Assembly (NCBI GenBank): GCA_951635545.1
Contig: OX620685.1
Span: 2,728,001-2,792,000, forward strand
Length of the DNA: 64,000 nucleotides
Source of the DNA: CAG-873 sp910578365
GTDB lineage: Bacteria > Bacteroidota > Bacteroidia > Bacteroidales > Muribaculaceae
Direction of reading: 5' to 3'
Both the position numbers and the translations under genes were made by a program. Under the pieces are notes generated by a model. That model ran no database searches. It worked only from the letters and a program-made list of their open reading frames with translations, and was not told the DNA's origin. This document shows, in pieces, positions 44,624 through 53,534 of the stretch. Position 1 is the stretch's first letter, and the number at the start of each line of letters is the position of its first letter.

Positions 44624-45505
44624 TCATGCAGATTTCAGGTAATATTTTTTCCAGAGCTTACGTCCGGGTACCGCTCCGCGATGCACTTCATCGGGAGTCA
44701 GCATGCCGAGACTGAGGTGCGGTCGGCGGGTATGGTAAGTGTTGATTACATCCTCCAGCACCTGCCGTATGTTGTCCTTCCTTACGTCCATATGCTTCAG
44801 AAACTCCTCTTTAAGTATGCCGTTTACCCTTTCGGCAATTCCGTTGTTACGTGGGTCGTGCCCTTCCGTCATGCTGATTCGGGCGTGGCGTCTACGAAGC
44901 ATTTCCACGTAGGGTTTGGCACAATACTGAAGTCCCTTGTCCGAGTGGTGTATGGGATGCTGACCTCTCCTGCATTGCCTGAAAGCCATCTTCAATGCCG
45001 TCATGGCGTTCTCATGCCGCATGTTATCGGCAATCTCCCATCCCACTATTTTCTTCGAATAGGCATCCGTAATCAGAAACAGATAGTAAAATGTATTCTG
45101 ATCAGGAAGCCATATATATGTTATGTCGCTTACCCACAACTGGTTTATGTCATCAGGCGCGAAGTCTTTCCGTAGATCCGGATAGACCTTCATTCCGTGA
45201 TCGGAGAAGGTTGTCCTTGTCCTGCGGACTCGGGGACGTATCAGAAGATTATGCCTGTTCATGATATCGAACAGGCGGTCACGGCCTATGTCGAGACAGA
45301 ACTCCTTACGTAACCTGTCCTTCATCTTTCTGACTCCGAGTGCCGGAAGATCCTCTCGTATCGAGCGAACGCATTCCAGGATGCGGTCTTCGTCAATGGC
45401 ATCCTTGAACGACCTTTTGAAAAAGGCATACCACGCTTGTTTAGTCACCCCAAGCAACCCGCATGCCTCGCTGACACTCAGGTCACGGGACATGCGCAAG
45501 CGCAT
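44624..45505 (-). CDS. IS3-family transposase OrfB (copy 3)
   Basis: 293 residues, DDE domain intact, ending WKKYYLKSA as in copy 2. Confidence 0.9.
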   Translation of the reverse strand: MRLRMSRDLSVSEACGLLGVTKQAWYAFFKRSFKDAIDEDRILECVRSIREDLPALGVRKMKDRLRKEFCLDIGRDRLFDIMNRHNLLIRPRVRRTRTTFSDHGMKVYPDLRKDFAPDDINQLWVSDITYIWLPDQNTFYYLFLITDAYSKKIVGWEIADNMRHENAMTALKMAFRQCRRGQHPIHHSDKGLQYCAKPYVEMLRRRHARISMTEGHDPRNNGIAERVNGILKEEFLKHMDVRKDNIRQVLEDVINTYHTRRPHLSLGMLTPDEVHRGAVPGRKLWKKYYLKSA

Positions 45506-45507
45506 GG

Positions 45508-46008
45508 CTACTTGGTAGTTGATTTTTTTGACTGCGCAGGCTTTACAAGCTTCTTGTATTCGGCGATGACACCACTCTGGAACTCTTCACGCAGCTCTGC
45601 CTTTTTCCTGTCAGCCTCCAGTTTCTCTATCTTTCTGGTGGCGGCGTTTAACTTGCGTGTTAGATCCAGTATGGTCTGCTCGGTATCCGTGAGCCTGGTA
45701 GTGGGAGAGGTTTTCTTTGTCATTCCTTTCTTTTTTGTCGTTTGTGCCGGAGTTGCCAGGGACGATATGGCCTTTGTTGTCCGGCATCCGGAGCCGGGAA
45801 TTAATGCTCCCGTCATGCGGCGCAGCCATTTGCTGATGCTTGACCGTGTGCCGCGATAGTCCGGGATTGCATTTACTATTGTAAACAATGTCCCGACCGC
45901 AAAATTGTATTCCTCGTCAATCTGACTGAAACTTTTTCCGCTGCTGTGCCAGGCATTGATTGCCGAAATCTGAGATTCGTCCCAGAATTTTTTGTTTTCT
46001 TCACACAT
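45508..46008 (-). CDS. IS3-family transposase OrfA (copy 3)
   Basis: 166 residues, same as copies 1 and 2, with the A7 frameshift run at its end. Confidence 0.9.
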   Translation of the reverse strand: MCEENKKFWDESQISAINAWHSSGKSFSQIDEEYNFAVGTLFTIVNAIPDYRGTRSSISKWLRRMTGALIPGSGCRTTKAISSLATPAQTTKKKGMTKKTSPTTRLTDTEQTILDLTRKLNAATRKIEKLEADRKKAELREEFQSGVIAEYKKLVKPAQSKKSTTK

Positions 46009-46058
46009 TTTACTAAAAAATGTTGAATCTGACGGTCAACACTTTTCCGGACTAGACA

Positions 46059-46339
46059 GTGAATTATCATGAAATCATAAATTAGACAGTTTGGCAGACT
46101 ATGAAGATGGTTATCTTCTACCTGCCTCGCTTCAACAACAAGTTGAAACTGATGACCAAAGCACCTAAAAAGGTGTATGTGGTAGTAGCAATATTGGATA
46201 TTACCATCTAAGTGGTTGCCTTTGCGTGGTGATAAGGATAATCTTCGTTTGCCAAACAGCATTTTGGATATTTAATCAAAGACAAATCTATGAATTTTTA
46301 ATTTTGATAGTACAGAAATAAATTAGTAATTTCATACTA
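46059..46339. other. 281 bp between IS3 copy 3 and IS982 copy 2 with no recognisable gene
   Basis: AT-rich sequence without a credible frame, RNA or long repeat. It may be the worn remainder of an intergenic region or of another element. Confidence 0.5.
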
Positions 46340-47490
46340 ACGCGAGTTCGGGATAAGAAATGCTATAAAAAAGTTGAATAGGCAGCTTGAAAAAGTTGCC
46401 TATTCTTTTGGTAATTTCGCTGATATTTAGTAATTTAGAGGTGACAAACAATAAATACTGTATCATGATTACCGAAAGTAAAGTTACTGAAATTTTTTGT
46501 ATTGCAGATGATTTCTGCAAAGAATTTGAGGGTGAGATGGCAAAAAATGCACTTCCGTCCACAACTGACACTCCAAAACGGAAAAGAAAGCGCATGATGT
46601 CGGATGCCGAGGTCATCACGATTCTGATCTGTTTCCACTTCAATTCGTACCGAAACTTCAAGCACTATTATCTGGGATGTGTGCGCATTCACTGGAAGCA
46701 TCTGTTTCCGCAGACATTCTCCTACAACCGCTTCGTGGAGGTCATGCCCCGATGTTTTGTGGCTATGACCATGTTCCTGCGACTTGCATGTTTCGGAGAG
46801 TGCACGGGAATAAGTTTTGTGGACAGCACCTGCATTCCGGTCATTCACAACAAGCGCCAGTTCAACATGAAAGTCTTCAAGGATATCGCGGCCAAGGGTA
46901 AGAGTACGATGGGATGGTATGTAGGCTTCAAGCTATATCTGCTATGTAACGAAAAAGGGGAACTGATCAACTTCGTATTGACACGTGCCAATGTGGATGA
47001 CCGCAACGAGGATGTGATTGACACGCTGACAGACAAGGTGTTCGGCAAACTTTATGCCGACAAGGGATATATATCGCAGTCTCTTTTCGGACATCTTTGG
47101 GATGACGGAATACATATTGTGACAGGTCTTCGCTCGAACATGAAACAGCGTCTCATGCCGTTCTATGACAGGATGATGCTTCGTAAAAGGAGCATCATCG
47201 AATCCATAAACGACATGCTGAAGAATGTGGCGCAGCTCGTCCACTCCCGCCATCGTAGTGTACACAACTTCCTCATGAACCTGCTTGCGGCAATGGGGGC
47301 GTATTGTTTTTTCGCCACAAAGCCGGAAGTGAACTTCGACTTTGAGGTACCCGAGTCAAACGGGCAGCTTGTCCTCTGGGATTAACAACACCAAACTGTA
47401 CAAATAAATCAGGCGACCTTGAAAGGCCGCCCAATACTCTATGTCTTTTGCTTGGTTGAAAATCATAAAGTTCTTATCCCGAACTCGCGT
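46340..47490 (+). mobile_element. IS982-family element, copy 2 (1151 bp)
   Basis: Termini ACGCGAGTTCGGGATAAG and inverse. Target duplication tacta (46335-46339 and 47491-47495), or tactaac if the shared AC is counted. Its sequence is nearly the same as copy 1 except for a patch at about 46996-47120 with 18 substitutions. Confidence 0.92.
46465..47385 (+). CDS. IS982-family transposase (copy 2)
   Basis: 306 residues. It differs from copy 1 at few residues (LYLLCN for LHLLCN, EDVIDTLTDKV for EAVIDTLTDRV), most changes being synonymous and clustered. The DDE motifs are intact. Confidence 0.92.
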   Translation: MITESKVTEIFCIADDFCKEFEGEMAKNALPSTTDTPKRKRKRMMSDAEVITILICFHFNSYRNFKHYYLGCVRIHWKHLFPQTFSYNRFVEVMPRCFVAMTMFLRLACFGECTGISFVDSTCIPVIHNKRQFNMKVFKDIAAKGKSTMGWYVGFKLYLLCNEKGELINFVLTRANVDDRNEDVIDTLTDKVFGKLYADKGYISQSLFGHLWDDGIHIVTGLRSNMKQRLMPFYDRMMLRKRSIIESINDMLKNVAQLVHSRHRSVHNFLMNLLAAMGAYCFFATKPEVNFDFEVPESNGQLVLWD

Positions 47491-47652
47491 TACTAACCCA
47501 ATGGAATAATGGGGAAGAACTTTGAAATAGTGCCGTGTGCAATTCGTGTATAACGGAAATATCATTCCGGAGGCATAATGAACTTTTACCGGCAGAGTGC
47601 GTTAATACTACTGACTACAAATTACAAAATCCATTAACGCACAATTATTATT

Positions 47653-48024
47653 ATGAAACTCAATCCTCAGGAAGCTGCTCGTCAGGCAGCGGAAATATCG
47701 AAAGCGGCAGCCAAGGTTTCGGTTGATGAAGCCAAGGACGCAGTAAAAGACCAGACACAGGCGGTGAAAAATCAAGCCGCTGAAAAGAAAAACGAACTTG
47801 CCGACAAGGCTGCAGCAGCAAAAGACGCTCTGGCAGAAAAGGCGGCGGCAGCAAAGGATGCCATAGCCGACAAAGCCGCAGCCGCAAAAGAAGCCATAGC
47901 CGATAAATCGAGTGGCATAGCCGACAAGGCCAAGGAAATCGGAGCCAATGTAGCCGACAAGGCTGGCGATATACTCGACAATCTGGCCGACAAAGTACAC
48001 GGCCTGAGCGATAAACTCAAATAA
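47653..48024 (+). CDS. Small Ala/Lys/Asp-rich protein with 11-residue repeats (LEA-like)
   Basis: 123 residues, almost only Ala, Lys, Asp, Glu, Ile and Gln, no Cys, Trp or signal peptide. From about residue 48 the unit DKAAAAKDAIA is repeated with small changes (DKAAAAKDALAE, KAAAAKDAIAD, KAAAAKEAIAD), followed by related units to the C-terminus. Such 11-mers form long amphipathic helices as in group 3 LEA or apolipoprotein-like proteins. A role in stress protection or membrane/DNA binding is possible but unproven. Flanked by IS982 upstream and a terminator at 48107. Confidence 0.72.
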   Translation: MKLNPQEAARQAAEISKAAAKVSVDEAKDAVKDQTQAVKNQAAEKKNELADKAAAAKDALAEKAAAAKDAIADKAAAAKEAIADKSSGIADKAKEIGANVADKAGDILDNLADKVHGLSDKLK

Positions 48025-48106
48025 ATATAAATACCGGGGAGGCTGTACATTGAAATGCCCCCCCCCAAAAAAAAAATCTAACAAGTTAGGCAATATCCTG
48101 TTATGG

Positions 48107-48140
48107 AAAGAGTCCAGCATAGCGCCGGACTCTTTTTCTT
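48107..48140 (+). terminator. Terminator after the LEA-like gene
   Basis: Stem aaagagtcc / ggactcttt with an 11-nt loop and T-run. Confidence 0.82.
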
Positions 48141-48229
48141 TTAACCGTGACACCTTCCTAAAAACTCTGCACACGCCACTTTCAGGCAGCGACGCACAGC
48201 GGCTGGTTCGAGCGATATGCTTTCAGAGC

Positions 48230-48493
48230 TTATAAGTCAGGATTTGCCGGTGCATTCGGATTTATAAGAGCCCTTGTTACACCTACAGCTACAATTCCTA
48301 ATGCTTGAAGTGGCGAAACACCTTTGTCTTTCTTAAATTGAAATGTAGGGGTGCTGAAATTTTTGTTATTAAAGCCGAGTACCATTTGAGGATATGTAGT
48401 CAATACGAAATCAACCAGATTTCTTTGATAGAAAAAAGGGAATAACTCAAATGAGCTAATCACATTTGTTATCAGAGAGATAGCCGTTGTCAA
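48230..48493 (-). CDS. Small hypothetical protein (doubtful)
   Basis: 87 codons, starting MTTAISLITNVISSFELFPF and ending LINPNAPANPDL. It has a hydrophobic N-terminus and a second hydrophobic stretch (ALGIVAVGVTRALI). I recognise no family. It could be a real small membrane protein or the truncated end of a gene cut by the integration whose recombinase lies at 48654. No promoter or neighbour supports it. Confidence 0.3.
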   Translation of the reverse strand: MTTAISLITNVISSFELFPFFYQRNLVDFVLTTYPQMVLGFNNKNFSTPTFQFKKDKGVSPLQALGIVAVGVTRALINPNAPANPDL

Positions 48494-48628
48494 TATTGCG
48501 GTGATTTTCCTGCTTTTGACCCGATTTTCTCAAAAAGTACACCTTTTGTACCCTTGATTATGGACTGTAGTCAAAGGGTAAATGTTAAGGTCTGTAAACA
48601 GCGATTTTCAGATTATTACACCTCGGAT

Positions 48629-48636
48629 TATCTTTG
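48629..48636 (+). promoter_or_regulatory. -7 box of the recombinase gene
   Basis: TATCTTTG, fits TAnnTTTG, 17 bp before the start at 48654. Confidence 0.55.
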
Positions 48637-48653
48637 CGCAAAAATTTAATCGT

Positions 48654-49901
48654 ATGGCAAAATTAGAAAATCGCAAGAAGCAGAATCCCAAGCTCCAGCA
48701 GTCGGAATTATGCGACGGTCGCGCCAGCCTCTACCTTGAATATTATCTCGGCAGAACTGAAACGCCCGTGCTTGACGAGGACGGCAATCAGGTGTTTTAC
48801 ACCGAGGGAGCGATGGCGGGTAAACCGAAATATCAAATCAAACACTCCCGCAAGAAAGAGAACCTCAACCTATATATATGGCTTCATCCCCGCAACCAGC
48901 AGGAACGTTTGCAGAACAAGAATACTCTTGCCCTTGCAGAAAAGATACGTTTTGAACGGGAGCAATCTTTCCTCGAGGACAGAGAGGGCTATCGTCTCCG
49001 AAAAGATATGGACGAGGATTTTCTTGAGTTCTGCAACGAGTTCATCAAATCTCCGGCCCTCACCAAATATACTCGCATAACGCTCGGGCACGGACTGCAA
49101 AAGTTCAAGAACTTTCTTGCCGATACGCCGAGATATTCTCTCTACAGGAATAATCTTAAGATGACGCAACTGACGCTTGACATGGTGGCAGCTTATGTGG
49201 AGTATCTGAAAGAGAACGGAACAGGCGACGGTCCGAAAATCTATTTCCGGATGTTCAAGCGTATGGTTACTGCGGCTGTTGACAAAGACCTCATCAAGAA
49301 AAATCCGTGCCGAGGCTTCGTGTTGAAGAACGACAACATGACGTTGCAAAAAGAGATTCTTCTGCCGGAGGAAATACAGCAGCTTGTTGCGACACATTTT
49401 GAAGGCGAGAGGCCGGAAATTCACCGTGCGTTCATCTTCGGTTTATACACCGGGGTGCGTTGGTGCGACACAAGCCAGTTGACCTACCGCAACGTGGATT
49501 ACTCAACCCAGACATTGCGGTTCCAGCAGCAAAAGACAAAAGATCACAGCAGCCGGAGTTGGGTAATCGTTCCGTTGAACGACACCCTTATCCGTCTAAT
49601 CGGTGAGCCGGATAACGACAACTATGATGAACGGATATTCACAGTTCCGCATTACAACATCTGCAACCTGTATCTGCGTAAATGGGTAAAGGCGGCAGGC
49701 ATCAGGAAGAAAATCACATGGCATTGCGCGAGACACAGCTTCGCGGTGAACGTCCTCACCAAAGGAGCGAATATTAAAACGGTGTCGAGTCTTCTCGGAC
49801 ACACCTCCATAAAGATGACAGAGCGATATCTCCATGTCGTTGACAGTCTGAAACAGGACGCAATCAACTCCCTCGGTGAAATCAATTATGCACCGATGTA
49901 A
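48654..49901 (+). CDS. Tyrosine-type site-specific recombinase (integrase)
   Basis: 415 residues from MAKLENRKKQNPKLQQSELC. An Arm-type N-terminal domain precedes a SAM-like core-binding domain (FLEFCNEFIKSPALTKYTRI). The catalytic domain shows Arg in YTGVRWCD, Lys in QQQKTKDHSS, HxxR in WHCARHSF, His in LLGHTS and Tyr in MTERYLHV. All catalytic residues are present, so it should be active. It would integrate and excise the element that starts here. The ATG at 48654 lies just after the promoter and is preferred over upstream in-frame starts. Confidence 0.92.
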   Translation: MAKLENRKKQNPKLQQSELCDGRASLYLEYYLGRTETPVLDEDGNQVFYTEGAMAGKPKYQIKHSRKKENLNLYIWLHPRNQQERLQNKNTLALAEKIRFEREQSFLEDREGYRLRKDMDEDFLEFCNEFIKSPALTKYTRITLGHGLQKFKNFLADTPRYSLYRNNLKMTQLTLDMVAAYVEYLKENGTGDGPKIYFRMFKRMVTAAVDKDLIKKNPCRGFVLKNDNMTLQKEILLPEEIQQLVATHFEGERPEIHRAFIFGLYTGVRWCDTSQLTYRNVDYSTQTLRFQQQKTKDHSSRSWVIVPLNDTLIRLIGEPDNDNYDERIFTVPHYNICNLYLRKWVKAAGIRKKITWHCARHSFAVNVLTKGANIKTVSSLLGHTSIKMTERYLHVVDSLKQDAINSLGEINYAPM

Positions 49902-49912
49902 CCGTTATACCG

Positions 49913-49948
49913 AAGCCGATAAGTCCGATGTGATTTGTCGGCTTTTTT
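49913..49948 (+). terminator. Terminator of the recombinase gene
   Basis: Stem aagccga / tcggctt with a 22-nt partly paired loop, followed by a T-run. Confidence 0.75.
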
Positions 49949-50053
49949 CTTTTCGCTGCCAATCATAATGAAAACAAAAAGGGAAAAATCGGAGTGTGAA
50001 ATCGGCAACGGGGATTACGACTTTGGAGTAAGACCAACCAATATTCTGCAAGG

Positions 50054-50091
50054 GTTTTGAGCTGCAAAATCAGTTTCGTGCAGCTCAAAAC
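50054..50091. repeat. 13-bp inverted repeat downstream of the recombinase
   Basis: gttttgagctgca (50054-50066) and its inverse (50079-50091), 12-nt spacer. No T-run follows, so a DNA-binding site or recombination-related palindrome is as likely as a terminator. The rest of 49949-50300 is AT-rich and empty. Confidence 0.6.
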
Positions 50092-50308
50092 ATACCTTAT
50101 CCTTTCTCATGGAAGATAATATATTATTATTCAGTGGATTATAAATTATATATTGTACTAATGTTGTACTAATTAGTTGGATAAATCGAATTTTCGAGGT
50201 TCGATTTATGGATTTTTAAGAGGTGTTTGTTTTATTTAATTGACTTTCTTTCGATGGATTTTCCGAGGATTTGAGGCTTGGAAACACCGGGCATTGAGAA
50301 AAAATCGT

Positions 50309-50316
50309 TAATTTTG
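50309..50316 (+). promoter_or_regulatory. -7 box for the structured leader and beta-barrel gene
   Basis: TAATTTTG, fits TAnnTTTG. It would give a leader of about 225 nt containing the rod-like structure at 50380-50496. Confidence 0.5.
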
Positions 50317-50379
50317 CAGTCGGATTGGCTGCGGTCAGTCCAGACATTTTGGTAAAATAAGAAGCAATATGCTTATCTT

Positions 50380-50496
50380 GTAATTGGAAACGTAGGAACT
50401 TTTCAAGCGTGCAATGATAGCATAGTGGTTCTCACGCATATGCGTGGGTCACTATTGTTACATCTGCACGACAGGTTTCCTACGACCTCCAATTAC
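50380..50496 (+). ncRNA. Rod-like structured 5' leader (riboswitch-like or regulatory RNA)
   Basis: Five nested helices line up: gtaattgga/tccaattac (50380-50388, 50488-50496), cgtaggaa/ttcctacg (50391-50398, 50477-50484), gtgca/tgcac (50409-50413, 50465-50469), tagtg/cacta (50423-50427, 50450-50454) and the palindrome cacgcatatgcgtg (50433-50446). Internal loops are asymmetric. It starts about 64 nt after the promoter box and ends 50 nt before the beta-barrel gene. I do not recognise the class. The first two helices are too well matched for chance. Confidence 0.6.
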
Positions 50497-50546
50497 GACG
50501 TGGCATAGTTGGCTCACGTTTTTGCATTCAAATAGTACATCACAAT

Positions 50547-52868
50547 ATGCGTAAATCAATCACATTCATTCTTCTTTGCTTGATGTCGCTGTCAGTATCG
50601 GCTCAAGCATTAAAGGGCTTAGTCGTAGGAACGGATAAAGAGCCTCTTCCGTTTGCCAACGTGGTTCTTCTCAAAGACAGCACATTTGTCAGTGGGGTCG
50701 TAACTGATGATAACGGCATATTCGTCTTTGAACAGCCGTATTCTTCCGCCAATAAGATTAAAATAGCTATGGTGGGTTACGAGGATTATCTTGCGCCGAT
50801 TGCACCGACAGGCGATTTCGGAACAATCACGCTGAAAGAATCTTCCGTAATGCTCGACGAGGTAGTTGTCAAAGCCAATCTGCCGACAACGCGCCTCAAA
50901 GGAAACGCAATGGTAACAAGTGTGGAGAATAGTGTGCTGTCCAAGTTAGGAACCGCAAACGATGTTCTGTCACATCTTCCGTTGGTGAGCGAATCCGATG
51001 GTTCATTTACCGTTTTTGGAAAAGGAACACCACTTATATACATCAACGGTAAACTCGTAAGGAGTTCGACTGAATTGCAGCAACTAAGTTCTGAAAATAT
51101 ACGTTCCGTCGAGGTGGTAACGAATCCCGGCGCACAATATTCATCGGAAGTGCAATCCGTTATAAGAATCAAGACCATACCGCCTAAAGGCGAAGGCTTC
51201 GGCGCAAATCTCTATGACCAAATTTCAGCCTCACATTTTGCCCGGAATACAACGGACATATCACTGAATTATCGTCATAACGGATTGGAAATATTTGGTA
51301 ATGGATATTTTTATTTCGGCAAAAGAAATAATAAAAATGAGGCTGAAATGCTGACCTATGGGGATAATACTCTTCATCAATTTATAAATGCGGAAAGCGA
51401 TGTAAAGGCAAATAATTTATATGGTAAACTTGGTTTCAGCTATCAATTTTTGGAAAACCATTCCATAGGAGCCTACTACCGCATAGGCCGAGAGAGGGAT
51501 GATGTTCACTCCTACGGAATATCCAATGTCAGCCTTTATACCCAATCGGAATTGACATCTTCCGATGAAATATCTTATGATTGGCTGAACAAGGGCATTG
51601 TAAGACCTGTGCAGGAAGCAAACTTGTATTACAATGGCTCTTTCGGAAAACTTGATGTGGATTTTAATGCGGATTTCACACAATCAAGGGGTGATAGAAG
51701 CGATGATCAATTTGAAACCAATGCAAATAACCCGGATGATGACCGACATATCGTATCGGCAGGGTTGAAGAAAAGCCGATTGTTGGCGGAAAAACTAATC
51801 CTTTCGTACCCGGTCTGGAAAGGAAGTATTGAGTTAGGCGAGGAATACACCAACTCCAGATTGAACTATGCGAATACTTATGATGGCGCGCCAATTGACA
51901 ATTCATTGACTGACATTCATGAGGATAACATAGCTGCATTTGCCTCCTTATCGCAGACATTCGGAGTGGTTAATATTTCGGCAGGGCTAAGATATGAACA
52001 CGTTAATTATAAATACTTTGAAAACAATCAGCTTCAAAAAGACCAGTCGAAAGACTACAACAATCTCTTTCCGACGTTCTCTTTGAGCGCACCAATCAAT
52101 AAAGTAAATCTTTCTTTCTCGTTCACCAACAAGACACGTCGTCCAACCTACCGACAACTTGATGGAGGCATCGAATACATCAATCGGTTTTCCTATCAAT
52201 GTGGTAATCCAAAGTTGCAGCCGACTAAAATGTATATGTTCCAATTGATGGGTATGTGGAAATATTTTTTCACCCAAGTATCGGTCAATCACGAAACTGA
52301 TGCTATCTTTTGGAAAACAAGCGCATATAAAGATGATTCGGCTGTAAAAGTGATGTCTTTTGAAAATGTGCCACATTACACGCAACTGCAAGTAGCCATT
52401 GGCGCACAGCCGACAATTGGGTGTTGGAAGCCTCAACCTGTCATCGGTATGATGAAACAATTTTATACCACAACATATCGGGGTGAGAAATTATCCCTTG
52501 GAAAACCGTTCTTCTCGTTCACTTTTGAAAACCTTTTCTCTTTGCCGAAGAATTGGACTTTGGGAGCGGATTTTCAATTCACGACTGCTGGCAATGGACA
52601 AAATACATTTATGAAACCAACTAATAAAATTGATTTGTTGGTGCGTAAATCATTCCTCAACAATAATCTTTCTCTTACCTTGTATGCAACTGACCTGTTG
52701 AACAACTATCCCGACAGAACTACAATGTATAGCGGAGATATAATGACTTATACCTACAATCAGTTTGAAAGTCGCTCAATACGATTTGCTGTAAGATATA
52801 AATTCAATACCACCCGTTCTAAATATCGTGGTACGGGAGCCGGAGAAAATGAAAAGAGCCGTATGTAA
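50547..52868 (+). CDS. Outer-membrane beta-barrel receptor-like protein (TonB-dependent receptor superfamily)
   Basis: 773 residues with a signal peptide (FILLCLMSLSVSAQ). A carboxypeptidase regulatory-like domain (ALKGLVVGTDKEPLPFANVV, about 20-105) precedes a plug-like region (LDEVVVKANLPTTRLKGNAM; GTPLIYINGKLVRSSTELQQ; IRSVEVVTNPGAQYSSE). A long beta-barrel runs to RFAVRYKFN. This order fits the outer membrane beta-barrel (OMP_b-brl_3) group; no obvious TonB box is seen. Presence on a mobilizable element suggests a transferable uptake or surface trait. Expression may be governed by the structured leader. Confidence 0.85.
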   Translation: MRKSITFILLCLMSLSVSAQALKGLVVGTDKEPLPFANVVLLKDSTFVSGVVTDDNGIFVFEQPYSSANKIKIAMVGYEDYLAPIAPTGDFGTITLKESSVMLDEVVVKANLPTTRLKGNAMVTSVENSVLSKLGTANDVLSHLPLVSESDGSFTVFGKGTPLIYINGKLVRSSTELQQLSSENIRSVEVVTNPGAQYSSEVQSVIRIKTIPPKGEGFGANLYDQISASHFARNTTDISLNYRHNGLEIFGNGYFYFGKRNNKNEAEMLTYGDNTLHQFINAESDVKANNLYGKLGFSYQFLENHSIGAYYRIGRERDDVHSYGISNVSLYTQSELTSSDEISYDWLNKGIVRPVQEANLYYNGSFGKLDVDFNADFTQSRGDRSDDQFETNANNPDDDRHIVSAGLKKSRLLAEKLILSYPVWKGSIELGEEYTNSRLNYANTYDGAPIDNSLTDIHEDNIAAFASLSQTFGVVNISAGLRYEHVNYKYFENNQLQKDQSKDYNNLFPTFSLSAPINKVNLSFSFTNKTRRPTYRQLDGGIEYINRFSYQCGNPKLQPTKMYMFQLMGMWKYFFTQVSVNHETDAIFWKTSAYKDDSAVKVMSFENVPHYTQLQVAIGAQPTIGCWKPQPVIGMMKQFYTTTYRGEKLSLGKPFFSFTFENLFSLPKNWTLGADFQFTTAGNGQNTFMKPTNKIDLLVRKSFLNNNLSLTLYATDLLNNYPDRTTMYSGDIMTYTYNQFESRSIRFAVRYKFNTTRSKYRGTGAGENEKSRM

Positions 52869-52890
52869 GAAGGTCCTAAATTATTGTTAT

Positions 52891-52927
52891 AGACCGCCGA
52901 GAATGAATTTTTCTCGGCGGTCTTGTT
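52891..52927 (+). terminator. Bidirectional terminator between the beta-barrel gene and the relaxase gene
   Basis: Stem agaccgccgaga(a) / (t)tctcggcggtct with an 8-nt loop; it lies at the end of both convergent genes. Confidence 0.85.
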
Positions 52928-52930
52928 ATA

Positions 52931-53534
52931 TCAGCGTCTAATACCTCGGCTGAACGTTTGTTTTAGGCGTTGCCATTGCTCTTTGAGCCATTGGAACACA
53001 CGGGTGCCGTTGATGTGGAGGTGAAATTTGTTGTCCGTGGGGCTGCGCTTGATTTGCACCTCTGCGTTGGATACATCGAAATCTTGACGGTATGTTTCCG
53101 AATGGATGGTGGCTCCCTCCTTGAAATATCGCGTTTTCTGGTCAAGCAAAGCACGGGTTACAGTGTCCGACAAACCGACCTCACGGCATTCCCTCGCCGC
53201 CTCCAACATCGGAAGCACATCGGGGAAGAATGTGTTGAGGTCGGTTTCCAGATAGTTGTGTATCCGGATTGTGGAAGCCTCACTCTCCTTTTGTCTGCGT
53301 AGGCTGTCGGAGAGGTTGGACATCTCACGGCGAAAATCCTGCTCCATTGCCTCGGCTCGGTCTTTCAGCTCCCGGATTTCATTGTCTTTCCGTGCAACCT
53401 CGGCTTCAAGCCGCTTGGTCTTGCTCCCGGTGAAGATGTTGGCGATGTTGCTGACGGCTTCCTTTCGCTGTGCGTCGCGCTCGGCTTTGGCTTCATCACG
53501 CTCACACATGGCGGTTTCAGCCTCCTGCCGTGCC
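52931..53534 (-). pseudogene. Relaxase, 3' part (split by ISAs1 copy A)
   Basis: Coiled-coil C-terminal half of the mobilization protein: RQEAETAMCERDEAKAERD, then TKRLEAEVARKDNEIRELKD, ending FSRGIRR. An ATG inside the ISAs1 terminal repeat gives it an artificial start MKEPWARQ. Removing the IS and one 10-bp target copy fuses it in frame with the 5' part. Confidence 0.85.

Larger units (their letters stand above)
44404..46058 (-). mobile_element. IS3-family element, copy 3
   Basis: 1655 bp with the same termini as copies 1 and 2. Target duplication gtg (44401-44403 and 46059-46061). Intact and apparently identical in its proteins to copy 2. Confidence 0.95.

Noticed and set aside
50380..50496. 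Invertible promoter flanked by inverted repeats
   Set aside because: The interior is itself nearly palindromic and holds no TAnnTTTG box in either direction, so a folded RNA is more likely.
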